Numbered from the stretch's first letter, positions 17,233 to 27,748 are shown. The stretch is DNA of 64,000 bases from Brevinematales bacterium (GCA_020059465.1 JAGVBZ010000037.1:33315-97314); one strand, 5' to 3'. The notes: generated by a model not told the origin, from the sequence alone. Made by a program: numbers and translations.

Positions 17233-19797
17233 ATGCATGATTATACCGGGTTTACACCGACCGCACAAAAAGTCATTTCTATACTGTCACAGCAGGAAGC
17301 AAGACGTTTATTCAGCGAAGAACTGCTGCCCGAGCATTTATTCCTGGGGCTTCTGAGAGAGCCGGAAGGGGCGGGGGTACGGACGCTGTTATCGATTGGA
17401 ATAAATATTGACGATATCAAGCGCGAAGTGGAATTGACGCTCCGCAACCGCAGCGGAAATACCCTCACGTTGGGCGGAATCCCTATATCCAAACGGGTAA
17501 AACTTGTGCTCGATCTGTCCCGTCAGGAAGCAAAGACCATCGGGCATAACTATATCGGTACCGAGCATCTCCTGCTGGGCATACTTGCCGAAGACAACCC
17601 TGAAGCGATACTCCCGTTTCTGCTGGAAAACCGCAGTATCGACATCAATCAGGTAAGAAACACTGTTATAAAAACAGTCGGTTACGGTGAAATAAAGAAC
17701 TGGAAGAAAAAAAGAAAGGAGATCAAGACCCCATTCCTCGATAAGTTTTCACGCAACATCACCCAGATGGCGCTGGAGGGGAAGCTTGATCCCGTTATCG
17801 GGCGGCAGAAGGAAATTCAGCGGGTCATTCAGGTACTCAGCCGCCGTCAGAAAAACAATCCCATCCTGATCGGCGAACCCGGTGTAGGAAAGACAGCGAT
17901 AGTCGAGGGCATCGCCCAGATGATTATCACGAATTCGGTGCCGGAAAAACTGATTGATAAGCGTATTATGCTCCTCGATATGGGGCTTCTGGTCGCCGGT
18001 ACGAAATACCGCGGCGAATTCGAGGAACGGCTGAAAAATGTCGTCAAGGAGACGGAAGATTCTAACGACGTCATTCTGTTCATAGACGAAATCCATACGA
18101 TTCTGGGCGCGGGAAACGCCGAGGGCGCGCTCGATGCGTCCAATATGCTGAAACCGGCGCTTGCGCGCGGTCTGATACGGTGTATCGGCGCGACAACGTT
18201 CGATGAGTATAAGAAACGGATCGAGAAGGACAAGGCGCTCGTGCGGAGATTCCAGCCGATTGTGGTGGATGAGCCGGATGTGGACGGGACGATTGAAATA
18301 CTGTCCCGCATCAAATCGAAGTACGAGGCGCACCATAACGTCCGTTATACCGATAACGCGATACGCGCGGCCGTTCGCCTCTCGCACCGTTATATCACCG
18401 ACAGGCATCTGCCGGACAAGGCGATAGACGTGATAGACGAAGCCGGCGCGAATGCGTCCTCGCTGACAAGCAATAAACCTCAGGAATTGATCGATCTAGA
18501 AATAGAATTATCCAACCTTGAGAACAAGAAATCGGAATTTGTCCGCGGGCAGATATACGAACAGGCCGCCGATGTACGCGACCGGATACATTTGATCCGC
18601 GAGAAGTACGAGGAACTGAAGCAGGACTGGATTACCAATATTAAACGGGATACGGTGATTATCGACCAGAAAGAAATACAGAGGGTTCTATCGGTTATCA
18701 CGAATATCCCTATGTCGAATCTCGATGATGAGACCAGTTTCGAACGGTACTCGAAGATCGAGATGCATCTGGAGGCTTCGGTAAAGGGACAGGGCGAGGC
18801 GGTCGGGGTTGTTTCGAACGCCATCCATAAAAGTGTGGTGGGTTTCCGGGATATCAAGAAACCGATTGCGAGCTTCATTTTCCTCGGCCCGACCGGGGTA
18901 GGGAAAACGGAACTGGCGAAGTCGCTTGCGAAATTCATGTTCGGTACCGAAGATTCTCTGATACGTGTGGATATGAGCGAGTATATGGAACGTTTTAATG
19001 TATCGCGTATCCTTGGAGCGCCTCCCGGATATGTCGGGTACGAGTCGGGTGGAGAACTCACCGAAAAGATTCGCAGAAAACCGTATTCGGTGGTGCTGTT
19101 CGACGAGATCGAAAAGGCCAACCCGGATATCTTCAATATTTTCCTCCAGATATTAGACGAAGGCAAGGTCACGGATAGTCTGGGGAATAAAGTCAATTTC
19201 CGCAATACGATCATCATTTTTACCTCGAATATCGGGACAGAGCGTCTCTCACAGAAATCGATTATGGGGTTTGGGGATTCGGACGCGGATGAGACAAAAA
19301 AGAAGGAATATGTACTCGCTGAACTTAAGAAGAACCTTCGCCCGGAATTCCTGAACCGTATCGACGAGATCGTCGTCTTTAATACATTGGACGGAGATAT
19401 ACTCGAACAGATATTCGATAAAATGATCTATGACCTGAATGAATCGGTGGCCGTGCAGGGTGTGGCGTTTAAGGTCAGCCATGCCGTACGTTCGCATGTA
19501 ATCGAGACAGGTTTCGATATAAAATACGGCGCCCGGTCTCTGAGACGATCTATCAGCAGGTTGATCGAGATTCCAGCTTCCCAGAAGATGATCAACGAGA
19601 ATATGCGGATTGATCCTGAAAAGGAAAACCTGGAGCTTTATGTCGGAATGCATGCCGGAATCATCGACTTTAAGTTTAAACGGAATAAAATAAAAGACGA
19701 TGAAAAATCGGATATCGCAGTAAGAGAAAAAATCGGCAAAACACGTCCTATGAAAAAACGGACGACCGAAATGGGTGAAGAGGAATTGGTCAATTAG
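17233..19797 (+). CDS. clpC: AAA+ unfoldase ClpC, Clp protease regulatory subunit
   Basis: The 854-residue protein has two N-terminal Clp repeats (~1-145) and AAA-1 with Walker [10 protein letters not shown] and Walker [11 protein letters not shown]. An M-domain with a UVR-like stretch ([17 protein letters not shown]) identifies ClpC rather than ClpA. AAA-2 has [22 protein letters not shown] and the C-terminal [11 protein letters not shown] ClpP-docking tripeptide is probably MGF in [11 protein letters not shown]. It unfolds substrates for ClpP. clpP is not in the window, and no ctsR precedes the operon, so control differs from the Bacillus arrangement. Confidence 0.96.
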   Translation: MHDYTGFTPTAQKVISILSQQEARRLFSEELLPEHLFLGLLREPEGAGVRTLLSIGINIDDIKREVELTLRNRSGNTLTLGGIPISKRVKLVLDLSRQEAKTIGHNYIGTEHLLLGILAEDNPEAILPFLLENRSIDINQVRNTVIKTVGYGEIKNWKKKRKEIKTPFLDKFSRNITQMALEGKLDPVIGRQKEIQRVIQVLSRRQKNNPILIGEPGVGKTAIVEGIAQMIITNSVPEKLIDKRIMLLDMGLLVAGTKYRGEFEERLKNVVKETEDSNDVILFIDEIHTILGAGNAEGALDASNMLKPALARGLIRCIGATTFDEYKKRIEKDKALVRRFQPIVVDEPDVDGTIEILSRIKSKYEAHHNVRYTDNAIRAAVRLSHRYITDRHLPDKAIDVIDEAGANASSLTSNKPQELIDLEIELSNLENKKSEFVRGQIYEQAADVRDRIHLIREKYEELKQDWITNIKRDTVIIDQKEIQRVLSVITNIPMSNLDDETSFERYSKIEMHLEASVKGQGEAVGVVSNAIHKSVVGFRDIKKPIASFIFLGPTGVGKTELAKSLAKFMFGTEDSLIRVDMSEYMERFNVSRILGAPPGYVGYESGGELTEKIRRKPYSVVLFDEIEKANPDIFNIFLQILDEGKVTDSLGNKVNFRNTIIIFTSNIGTERLSQKSIMGFGDSDADETKKKEYVLAELKKNLRPEFLNRIDEIVVFNTLDGDILEQIFDKMIYDLNESVAVQGVAFKVSHAVRSHVIETGFDIKYGARSLRRSISRLIEIPASQKMINENMRIDPEKENLELYVGMHAGIIDFKFKRNKIKDDEKSDIAVREKIGKTRPMKKRTTEMGEEELVN

Positions 19798-19855
19798 TGA
19801 TTTAGATTTTCTATAGTTAGGGATTAAATTAAACTGAAGGTAAGAGGAGGATCAG

Positions 19856-20428
19856 ATGTCATCTCTTTTAATGGCTTTAATTTTTTTAGCAGTAGCAGCA
19901 GGTTTGTTTTTTCTTGCGAGAATAGCTGTAAAGCGTCCGCGCGGCGATAATTGGGGCGGGATTGTAATGGCGTTTGCGATTATGAGCGGCGTCACGGCTC
20001 TGATACTTTTAATCGTTTCGATCGGATCTTTAGTCGGCGCGAAGAATTATGTAGTGGAGATTCGTTCTTCTGTGAGCCGTTTCACTGTCCTGTTGAAAGA
20101 TGGGAACGAAAAAGTGAAGAACGCGGCCAACCCGAATGAAGCAATAAATACCATCAACAGTACGATTGAGAAATATAAGGATGAAATGTCGGTATACAAT
20201 AGTCTTGTCAATAAAGCGGTAGGGCCCGGTAAGGAACTTTCGGTCGAAAAGTTCCAGAAGATGATACAGCCCGGTTCCGATTCATCTATTCCTATCGACG
20301 GTAAGATAAAAGCTGTCATCGATTTTACCAATTCGATTAATGAAGCCATCGTCAAGTTTGCTAAAGACGCGACAGGCTCCGCAGAGATGAAGGATTCTTA
20401 CTCAAAGTTTAAAGCTTTATTAAAATAG
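19856..20428 (+). CDS. two-helix membrane protein with extracytoplasmic helical domain
   Basis: AGAGGAGGATCAG precedes ATG 19856. The 190-residue product has two N-terminal membrane helices (LLMALIFLAVAAGLFFLARIAV and IVMAFAIMSGVTALILLIVSIGSLVG). A ~120-residue amphipathic helical domain follows (VEIRSSVSRFTVLLKDGNEK, VEKFQKMIQPGSDSS). The family is unknown. It shows general resemblance in helical character and position to the lipoprotein that follows 66 nt later, suggesting a pair. Confidence 0.6.
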   Translation: MSSLLMALIFLAVAAGLFFLARIAVKRPRGDNWGGIVMAFAIMSGVTALILLIVSIGSLVGAKNYVVEIRSSVSRFTVLLKDGNEKVKNAANPNEAINTINSTIEKYKDEMSVYNSLVNKAVGPGKELSVEKFQKMIQPGSDSSIPIDGKIKAVIDFTNSINEAIVKFAKDATGSAEMKDSYSKFKALLK

Positions 20429-20494
20429 TATTTTTCGTGTCACTGGTGTATTGCGGACATTAAATCTACATAACGATAGGGTTGGAGGAAATTT

Positions 20495-20932
20495 ATGAAA
20501 AGAGTTTTCGGATTAGGAGTAATATTTGCCTCGATGATCATGCTATTTTCATGCGGCAGTGCTGTCGATAGCGCTCAGAAGGATATGAAAGCCGCTGTTG
20601 ATAAAATGACGGGGATTATCAAGGACGGGACTGTAAAGGTGAAATCGGTCAAAGGGTCATCGGAGATTGCCGGTTTTATCAACGCGACTACCGATGAAGC
20701 GAAAAAATGTATCGGCGATTATAATACTGTCGTCGAAAAGAACCAGTTAACCCCTGAGCAGAAGGTTAAAATTGAAGAAAGTCTTAAGGATTCTATGGCT
20801 GAAAAAATCAACGCTATGAACGATTTCCACAAAGCGATAGGCGATGCCATTATGATGCTATCGACCAATCAGATTGGAATTGCAGAAGTTCAGAGCGCTT
20901 TGGAAAACTCAAAGGCTGTGCTGAATTTCTAA
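20495..20932 (+). CDS. small helical lipoprotein
   Basis: GGTTGGAGGAAATTT precedes the ATG. The 145-residue product has a lipobox (IMLFSC, Cys20). Its mature part is almost entirely helical with heptad-like spacing (QKDMKAAVDKMTGIIKDGTVK, VKIEESLKDSMAEKINAMNDF). The segment MTGIIKDGTVKVKSVKG is comparable to FTVLLKDGNEKVKNAAN of the preceding membrane protein, so the two may share an ancestral domain or bind each other. Function unknown. Confidence 0.62.
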   Translation: MKRVFGLGVIFASMIMLFSCGSAVDSAQKDMKAAVDKMTGIIKDGTVKVKSVKGSSEIAGFINATTDEAKKCIGDYNTVVEKNQLTPEQKVKIEESLKDSMAEKINAMNDFHKAIGDAIMMLSTNQIGIAEVQSALENSKAVLNF

Positions 20933-20976
20933 AAGCCACCGCTTATTTTGATAATAATCGGAATTCAACTTGACAA

Positions 20977-21006
20977 TTGCTTACCGGGGGATTAAGATAT
21001 TATAAT
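20977..21006 (+). promoter_or_regulatory. promoter of the secretin gene
   Basis: TTGCTT, 18 nt, TATAAT, 20 nt before the secretin ATG. An overlapping TTGACA at 20970 is too far from the -10 to pair with it. Confidence 0.45.
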
Positions 21007-21026
21007 TCGATTAGGGCGGTATATCA

Positions 21027-22457
21027 ATGAAAGTTATAATAAAATCGATATGCGCGGTTTTTATTCTGATTGTGCTATCGGTTCTCAGTTATTCCCAACA
21101 ACCCGGCAGTTCAATTCCCGGAGGCCCTCCCGGAATTGAACCGATTGATTCCTCCGGCGGGGGGGCGGGAACGAGTATTATTCAGATCAAGGGTAAGCTA
21201 ATCGAGCAGCTAAAGGGTGAATTTTCCGGGACGTTTCAGGGAATGCCGCTGAAGGATGTGGTTGCTAATTTTTCCATGCAGTCCGGCCTGAATTTTATTG
21301 TCAGCCCGAATGTGAACGCTCAGGTGACTGCATCGTTTAAGAACGCTTCGTTGAAAGATGCGTTTTTATCGGTACTATCTACCCACGGGATATACTATCT
21401 CGAACAGGGAAATATTGTAAAAATATTATCGCTCGCTGAGTATAAGAGTGAACTGCAGAAATCCTTCCTGATTACTAAAACTTATGACGCCTCTATTATC
21501 GATCTAAAAAACTTTGTGTCGGTAATCAAACCGCTTCTTACTCCCGGTGTAGGGAGTGTCACCATAGACGCTCAGTCCTCGAAAATTATTATTGTGGATG
21601 TTCCGGATAATTTCGGACGTATCGACCAATTATTTACCGTTGTCTCATCGCTTCCCAAGATGGTGATTATTGAAACTAAAATGGTACAGGTCGATCTTGA
21701 GGATAAGGATGAAGTCGGAATTCGATGGGAGGCATTGAACCTCGGCGATGCGGTAAACCTGAGTTTTCTCTTCGCGCCTCAAACCGGGGTCGGACAGAGC
21801 GGAGAGAAGTTCAATGCATCCGCCAGTAAGACCTTCTCTGATTCTCATATCGGTGTGGATGCGCTTATTTCCGCCTTAGCGCATAATTATCACTTAAAGC
21901 TAATTTCACAACCGCAGGTATTAGCGATCAATCGCGGCAGCGCGATGATACATATCGGTAGTAAAGTCCCATATATAAAAAGCATTGTTAAGAATCAGAC
22001 ATCCCTCGATTTGACCTCGCAGGTTGAGTTTCTTGATGTGGGTATTATGCTTAAGGTTGAGCCGACAATTACTCCCGCGGGGGAGGTGAAACTAACGTTG
22101 GTCGGTGAAATGAGCTCCTATCAAACAATTGCCATTACCGCGACGGAAAACGCCCCGAAGAAAATCACTACCGAGTTTTCATGCGATGCCATCGCGAAGG
22201 ACGGGCAGACGATTATTATCGGCGGGCTGATACGCACCGAGGTAACAAGCGATGTAAACGCAGTACCGATACTCGGCGAAATTCCCATTCTCCGGTACCT
22301 TTTTTCTCATTCCGTGGAAACAGTCACCCGTTCGGAGCTGGTTATTTTTCTGACACCCCATATTGTGGATATCAACATGAATAAAACCGGCTTGAACAAA
22401 GTTTCACCTGACGTATTGAAAGAAGCGGGGTTGACCAATATCACGGAAATGAAGTGA
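21027..22457 (+). CDS. secretin (GspD/PilQ superfamily)
   Basis: The 476-residue protein has a signal peptide (MKVIIKSICAVFILIVLSVLSYSQ) and a Gly/Pro-rich linker. An N0/STN-like domain follows (LKDVVANFSMQSGLNFIVSPNV) with one N-domain (TLLTPGVGSVTIDAQSSKIIIVDVPD-like region, ~150-200). The C-terminal secretin core has SQPQVLAINRGSAMIHIGSKVPY, DVGIMLKVEPTIT and VPILGEIPILRYLFSH...LVIFLTPHIV. Secretins form multimeric outer-membrane gates for type II secretion, type IV pili or related systems. It has no pilMNOP or gsp neighbours here, only the single-TM protein that follows. Confidence 0.9.
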   Translation: MKVIIKSICAVFILIVLSVLSYSQQPGSSIPGGPPGIEPIDSSGGGAGTSIIQIKGKLIEQLKGEFSGTFQGMPLKDVVANFSMQSGLNFIVSPNVNAQVTASFKNASLKDAFLSVLSTHGIYYLEQGNIVKILSLAEYKSELQKSFLITKTYDASIIDLKNFVSVIKPLLTPGVGSVTIDAQSSKIIIVDVPDNFGRIDQLFTVVSSLPKMVIIETKMVQVDLEDKDEVGIRWEALNLGDAVNLSFLFAPQTGVGQSGEKFNASASKTFSDSHIGVDALISALAHNYHLKLISQPQVLAINRGSAMIHIGSKVPYIKSIVKNQTSLDLTSQVEFLDVGIMLKVEPTITPAGEVKLTLVGEMSSYQTIAITATENAPKKITTEFSCDAIAKDGQTIIIGGLIRTEVTSDVNAVPILGEIPILRYLFSHSVETVTRSELVIFLTPHIVDINMNKTGLNKVSPDVLKEAGLTNITEMK

Positions 22458-22459
22458 TC

Positions 22460-24421
22460 ATGAAACGCTTTCGTTCTTCCATTTCGGCAATATCTCTGGT
22501 CACAACAGGCATACTCCTGTTGATGGCTGTATCGATTATGACTATCGCCCAATTTTCTTTTTTCAGCACTCTTCATGATGCGGAGGGGGCGAGGGGAAAC
22601 TGGTTTCTCATGGGGCGTGTGCAGGAATACTTCGATTATCTGATACAGGGAAAAAGTCCTCTCAAAACAGGTCTCTTTAAACAAACCGAAAAGCTGGAAG
22701 GAATTGAACAAGCCTATTCGTTTGATATTAAAAGAATAGGGAAGGACCTTTATTCCCTTACTGCATCGATGAACTGGAAAAATCAAGTCCCTCTTAAAAT
22801 TACGGTCGAATTCTCGCGCCTTAATCTTTTCAATTATGTATGGTTTTATAACTGTGATAAAACCGCAGATATTGTTCAGGATATGATCGTTGTGGGGGAT
22901 ATTGCGGTCAGAGGAAATCTTACAATCAATTCTACCGATGGGGGAAGTTCCCTTTATTGGTATTCGTCACCGAGCTATACTCCCAAGATTGAATACTCAC
23001 AGAACCCTCCCGAAATGAAACCGATATATTTTGAGAAGGATTTGCAGGAAATGGTTCAGGCGCAGTATCTCAGCGCAAACTTTACTCCCCGGGATGTTCC
23101 ATACAGCGCATCGCTTTCTAAGAACGAAACGCTTGCTACTGTTATTCCTCCCGGATTTGCGTCGGTATGGCAGAATTATATCCGATATGTAGAACCCTCT
23201 TGGATGATAAGGGATTTGGCGTTCTTTGATACCAAGAGCATAATCAATACCGTTTCAAGCTGGAAGGAATTGCTGGCGTTTGGTAACGGATACATGACGC
23301 GATTCCCTGTGGACAGCAGTCTGATTTATCATGTCTATGTTAAAAAGACCGGATCGAATGCAAAGTATCAGTTAATATTTACACCCGATTACGCCTATTA
23401 TTACGGGCCGCAAGGGCCGGATATGTTTTTCGGAGTGGAGAATAAGCGGTTGGTACTGAAGGCCTCAGAGAAGGCTATTCCCCTCTTTTTTCCGGAGGAG
23501 GCATACCGCTTCTTCGGGTACTACGGTATCGGCAGCGTGCTCTGGTCTTATATTTCGCTCGACGAGGAAGTGGATACGGTTTATCTTGAGGAAGCCACGC
23601 CCGAGAATCATCTTCTACAGGGCGTTGATTACGATTACTATCCTGCTCAGAAGGTTGTAAAAATCCTGACATCGGCTTTCTATAAAAAATATACACAGGA
23701 CATAGGGAAGGGCGACAGCCAGAAAATGGGTTTCAACTTTAAATCGATGAATGGACGGATATTTTTCTATCTTGGCGGGAAGAGGACCACGGCGTTCTCC
23801 AGCTTCGGCGATCAGGTTATTTTCGACAATCCTCCCTCATTAGGGACGGCGGTTCAGGTCGTGCAGGATCCTCCACCGTTTTTCCTGAAGAAAGCTCCGC
23901 CGGGTGAAAACTGCGGAGTGTTTATCGACCTCAACGAGGAAGCGGTATCGCTTGATTTAGGCGAAATTCAGAATTACCCGCAGAACGGCGTCATTATGGC
24001 AACAGTACCTCTGATCATCAAAGGCACAGCGCATTCGCCGCTTGTGATTATCTCCACCCGCAATATCTATCTGATTAATATTAACCCCGAAAAGACGGGC
24101 GAACCTGTCATGGTGGTTTCGGGATCGGGGGTATGGTTATACCGTCCTAAAATGCCGACGAAGAGCGACCTGTATAAATGCATCGTATATACGCCGTTAG
24201 ATGATCTTTATTCCATATCGGAATCGGGAGAGTATAATAATTATCCCGTTACGGTCTACGGAAGTGTTATCTATACGGGGGAAGGGGTTCACAACGCGAT
24301 GAAAATCCCCATGTTTGAGAAAAACTATATTTATTACCGGGGAATTCTGAATTATTTAGATAAGGAACCGTTTTCATACTTTCCGATGCCGGTCGATATC
24401 CGCAGTATCAAGAAAGACTGA
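22460..24421 (+). CDS. large single-TM protein, possible PilX-like pilus/secretion component
   Basis: The start is ATG 22460, 2 nt after the secretin stop (GTG 22454 is an overlapping alternative), so expression is coupled. The 653-residue product has one N-terminal membrane helix (ISLVTTGILLLMAVSIMTIAQFSFF) after a short basic cytoplasmic tail. A long beta-rich exterior follows with a central segment VVGDIAVRGNLTINSTDGGSSLYWY. A later stretch (VPLIIKGTAHSPLVIISTRNIYLININ) is like proteins that display or store repetitive beta strands. The topology resembles PilX/PulK-like minor components, but no pilin cleavage motif is present. Identity unproven; the secretin adjacency is the main clue. Confidence 0.6.
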   Translation: MKRFRSSISAISLVTTGILLLMAVSIMTIAQFSFFSTLHDAEGARGNWFLMGRVQEYFDYLIQGKSPLKTGLFKQTEKLEGIEQAYSFDIKRIGKDLYSLTASMNWKNQVPLKITVEFSRLNLFNYVWFYNCDKTADIVQDMIVVGDIAVRGNLTINSTDGGSSLYWYSSPSYTPKIEYSQNPPEMKPIYFEKDLQEMVQAQYLSANFTPRDVPYSASLSKNETLATVIPPGFASVWQNYIRYVEPSWMIRDLAFFDTKSIINTVSSWKELLAFGNGYMTRFPVDSSLIYHVYVKKTGSNAKYQLIFTPDYAYYYGPQGPDMFFGVENKRLVLKASEKAIPLFFPEEAYRFFGYYGIGSVLWSYISLDEEVDTVYLEEATPENHLLQGVDYDYYPAQKVVKILTSAFYKKYTQDIGKGDSQKMGFNFKSMNGRIFFYLGGKRTTAFSSFGDQVIFDNPPSLGTAVQVVQDPPPFFLKKAPPGENCGVFIDLNEEAVSLDLGEIQNYPQNGVIMATVPLIIKGTAHSPLVIISTRNIYLININPEKTGEPVMVVSGSGVWLYRPKMPTKSDLYKCIVYTPLDDLYSISESGEYNNYPVTVYGSVIYTGEGVHNAMKIPMFEKNYIYYRGILNYLDKEPFSYFPMPVDIRSIKKD

Positions 24422-26150
24422 TCCGTTCCGATTTGGCGAGTACGTAGCGTACTTTTTTTAACGCTGCCCGGGCATCCCCGTATAAATTCTGCCAACCTTC
24501 GATTAAGTCTACCGAAAGTTTGTCTTCTCCCGTCGATGATTCCATGATCCTTTCGATGGAATCCTGCATTACAAGTTCGATAAACCTGCTGACAGCATTT
24601 CCCTCCTTCAGCGCAGTCAATACCGCGCGGTCGAATTCGTTCATCGCCCTGAACTGTGGGGATATATCTTTTCCCTGCCTGAATAACGCCATCGCCTGGT
24701 TCGAAGCGGCATACGCGCGTTCGGCGGCAGGAATAAGCGAATCGCAGGCGGAGATTACCGATCGGAGATACTCGATATAGGGCGCCGGATCGGAAGGGGT
24801 AAAATTTATAGCAGAAGATTTATCGATCGGCTCACGCAGGAATTCGTCGGCGGTTTCTTTCAACGGGAGATGGCGTGCGCCGGGTATGAACGCCCCTCCC
24901 TCAGTTGCGTTAATTACAGGTACGTTCGTGACCGCGATTTCACGTTTGAACCACTCGAGAAAGGTGAGGAATTTCCTGTCCGTCACTACTTTTCCGCCCG
25001 AGTATCCGTCGATGGAAATCTGGTCGGACAGGATAAGAGTCCGCGCATGATAGCTTTCGTATGTATGAAACTTATCGATTTTATAGAAAAAATAATCCTC
25101 GAGAACGTTGCCCCGGAAATGGGTCTTTTTTTCGGAATAGGCTAGATCCTGACCTGCAAGGATTATCGGAGAGCATCCAAGGAAACGCGCGAAATCGAAG
25201 GCATTTGTCGATACGGAACCGCCGGACATTAAATCTCCCTTCGCGCCCCAATAACCGGATAACTCCCGGTAGATAGGAAAAAACGAATCGTACAGCAAAG
25301 TCTGCGCAGGGAGGTACTTCGCAAACGTCAGGAACGACCCGGCAGCGTCGATAACAAGTGTCGTATCAGTCCGGCCTGAGTAGAGCAGGAATAAAGCGTT
25401 TTTATCCTGCGGGTCTGCGGATACGGTAAAATCGGGGGAAATGCCGTTCCCTGCAAGCATGGGCAGAGCGGTATCGGTCGCAATGATGACCATCCTGTCC
25501 GAGTACCGGCGTATCGCATCTATATTTTTTGCGAGCGAAGGCCCCGCCCCGACAATCAGCCCCGGCTTTCCATGAAACGGATGTTTGAGATGAGCGATTC
25601 CCGGCGCTGTAAAATGGAACGGAAAGTTTTTTATCAGGTTGCGGAGCCAAATCATCCGGAACCGTTTCAGGGTGTTTTTATTGATCTGGCGTTTGGAAAG
25701 ATATGCGGTGAGGATTCCTTCCATACCGGAAAACTCGTCGGGAAACAGGACGGCATAAGGGCGGTGCAGGTAGTAATTTAACTCCCGGACGTTGTGAGAT
25801 TCGAGGAACGGCACGATATCTTCCGTCCGGTTTATGAAATGAACTCGATCAAGTTGAAGCAGGGATTTATTCGATGGAAGTGATTTTGCTATATCAAGGA
25901 TGTCAGGGCATGGATCATATATGATGAGGTTACCCTCCGATTTCTTCAGGAATGTGTCCGCCACATATCCGAGCCCCAAACCCGCAATAAACGTCCATTC
26001 CATTTCGGAATTGAAACGCGAGACAACCCTTTCGGCCTCCTTGTACGGCTGAATCGAATGCATAGTAACCGAAGTATCTCCGCGAGTTACCCTGATGTTT
26101 GCCGTATTGTCGCGGGTCTCGAACCGCTCGATCTTTATTTCAGTATTCAT
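24408..26150 (-). CDS. DUF115 / Maf-type motility accessory protein
   Basis: The 580-residue protein carries the DUF115 (MptE-like) core, with HGKPGLIVGAGPSLAKNID, VIIATDTALPMLAGNGISPDF, SADPQDKN and IILAGQDLAYSEKKTHFRGN. Such proteins include Campylobacter Maf factors that glycosylate flagellin, and spirochaetes often have several copies. The N-terminal ~150 residues (WTFIAGLGLGYVADTFLKKSEGNLIIYDP) are typical for the long form. AGGAAG precedes the ATG. It begins 8 nt after the penicillin-binding protein gene, and its 3' end overlaps the convergent 653-residue gene by 14 nt. Confidence 0.82.
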   Translation of the reverse strand: MNTEIKIERFETRDNTANIRVTRGDTSVTMHSIQPYKEAERVVSRFNSEMEWTFIAGLGLGYVADTFLKKSEGNLIIYDPCPDILDIAKSLPSNKSLLQLDRVHFINRTEDIVPFLESHNVRELNYYLHRPYAVLFPDEFSGMEGILTAYLSKRQINKNTLKRFRMIWLRNLIKNFPFHFTAPGIAHLKHPFHGKPGLIVGAGPSLAKNIDAIRRYSDRMVIIATDTALPMLAGNGISPDFTVSADPQDKNALFLLYSGRTDTTLVIDAAGSFLTFAKYLPAQTLLYDSFFPIYRELSGYWGAKGDLMSGGSVSTNAFDFARFLGCSPIILAGQDLAYSEKKTHFRGNVLEDYFFYKIDKFHTYESYHARTLILSDQISIDGYSGGKVVTDRKFLTFLEWFKREIAVTNVPVINATEGGAFIPGARHLPLKETADEFLREPIDKSSAINFTPSDPAPYIEYLRSVISACDSLIPAAERAYAASNQAMALFRQGKDISPQFRAMNEFDRAVLTALKEGNAVSRFIELVMQDSIERIMESSTGEDKLSVDLIEGWQNLYGDARAALKKVRYVLAKSERISLS

Positions 26151-26158
26151 TGTTCTTC

Positions 26159-27748
26159 CTATAGATAGGAGGTGGAAATGATAATACGCCTGACAATGTT
26201 CGCGAATACCGGCGCCGCAACCGCGCCGCCGGTATGTTCCGGTGCGTGGGGACGGTTCACTGTTACTACGATAACCAGTTTGGGGTTATCGGCGGGGACA
26301 AATCCGATAAATACGGCATTATACAAATCGGTATAGTACCCGGCGCCGCCCTTCTTTGCAACCTGTCCGGTACCGGTCTTTCCCGCAATAGCAATCCCTT
26401 CGACCTGCGCTTTGATGGCGGTTCCCTGTTCGCTGACGACCGTCTTCAGCATTGTGAGAGTCTTAGCGCAGACATCCTGCGATAGAACCGGGATTTCGAT
26501 TGTTTTCGGCATGTATAAATCTATACCGGATGGGTCTTTAACGGAACGGACTATGACGGGGTTTTTATAGACTCCCCCGCCCGCGATAACGCATGCCGCC
26601 GCCGCAAGCTGAAGGGTAGTCACACCGATCTCCTGTCCGATTGCAAGCATGTATTTCGAAAGGTATGACCATAGATTAACTGGGCGAAGGATACCCGATT
26701 CCATGCCGGTCAGCGGGATCAATGGCATACTTCCGAACCCGAGACTCCTCAGATAATCGTAGTACTGTTTTTTCTGGAAATGAGCCGCGACCTGCACCAT
26801 TCCTACATTTATAGATTTCTGCAGGATCCCGGTCAGATCGACGTTCCCGTAGATTGCCGGGGATGTAAAAAAGTAATCTCCGACTTGGTATTCCTTACCG
26901 CAGTAATAGGTGGGGCTTTGCGGCGATGCGGTCTTCTGGTTTAAAGCGTTCGCTGCGGTAAATATTTTCATGACTGAGCCGGGCTCATATATCTCTGAGA
27001 CAGCGGCCGGACGGATGGTATTCGATTTGATAGTAGAGAAATCGTTCGGGTCGTATGTCGGGAAATTTGCCATTGCGATCACTTCACGTGTCTCGACATT
27101 CATTACAACTACGCTGCCCATCTCGGCTTCGAACTGCAGAACACCGTTTTTTATTTCATCATAGATAATGGCGCAGACGAACGGATCGATTGAGGTGTAA
27201 ACCGAGTTTCCTTTATCCAGATAGGAATTGAAATGATACTCGATGCCCCCGAGACCCTGGTTATCAATTCCGACAAAACCGAGCATTGAGCCGGTATACC
27301 AATACGGATAAAAACGCCCCTGTTCCTCGACAACACCAAGTTCGTCTTCTTTAATCGCTTTTTTATTCTTTAATTCGGCAATCAGCTTGTCCATGACCTG
27401 TTTTTCACTAGGCGTAATTTTTCGCTTCAGCCAGACAAACCCTTTTTCTTTATAGAGCGCTTTTAAATCGTCCTTCGAGAGGAAGTTCAATTGAATTAAA
27501 ATCTTATAAAGGTAGTCGCGCATTTGGGGCGAAAGCTGATCGGGGCGGGCATATAACGAGAAAGAAGGGGAATACAGCGCAAGTTCTTTACCGTTGACGT
27601 CGTAAATCGAACCGCGCTTAGGTTCAATACTGGACATGGTTTTTAAGCGGGAATCCGGGAAAAAGGCGACGGTTATCAAACGGATTAGCAGAATGATAAA
27701 AAAGAACACGAAGAAAAAAATTACAAGGCCGACCCTTCCCTTCTGCAT
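26159..27748 (-). CDS. class B penicillin-binding protein (FtsI/PBP2-like transpeptidase)
   Basis: ATG 27748 is favoured over the overlapping GTG because GGGAG sits 6 nt upstream. The 529-residue protein has one N-terminal membrane helix and then RGSIYDVNGKELALYS, the class B dimerisation-domain opening. Transpeptidase motifs are EPGSVMK (Ser258/Lys261, SxxK), KSIN (SxN) and GKTGTGQV (KTG). It cross-links septal or wall peptidoglycan. No PASTA domain is present. The gene is outside a dcw cluster, sitting between PilZ and DUF115 genes, so it may be a second FtsI-type enzyme rather than the main divisome one. Confidence 0.9.
   Translation of the reverse strand: MQKGRVGLVIFFFVFFFIILLIRLITVAFFPDSRLKTMSSIEPKRGSIYDVNGKELALYSPSFSLYARPDQLSPQMRDYLYKILIQLNFLSKDDLKALYKEKGFVWLKRKITPSEKQVMDKLIAELKNKKAIKEDELGVVEEQGRFYPYWYTGSMLGFVGIDNQGLGGIEYHFNSYLDKGNSVYTSIDPFVCAIIYDEIKNGVLQFEAEMGSVVVMNVETREVIAMANFPTYDPNDFSTIKSNTIRPAAVSEIYEPGSVMKIFTAANALNQKTASPQSPTYYCGKEYQVGDYFFTSPAIYGNVDLTGILQKSINVGMVQVAAHFQKKQYYDYLRSLGFGSMPLIPLTGMESGILRPVNLWSYLSKYMLAIGQEIGVTTLQLAAAACVIAGGGVYKNPVIVRSVKDPSGIDLYMPKTIEIPVLSQDVCAKTLTMLKTVVSEQGTAIKAQVEGIAIAGKTGTGQVAKKGGAGYYTDLYNAVFIGFVPADNPKLVIVVTVNRPHAPEHTGGAVAAPVFANIVRRIIISTSYL

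Noticed and set aside
17749-19217. Long minus-strand ORFs (155-245 aa) opposite clpC
   Set aside because: They are shadow frames of the highly conserved clpC sequence, with Ser/Arg-rich composition and no ribosome-binding sites.
20970-21006. TTGACA (20970) as the -35 of the secretin promoter
   Set aside because: It is 25 nt from the TATAAT; TTGCTT at 18 nt fits better.
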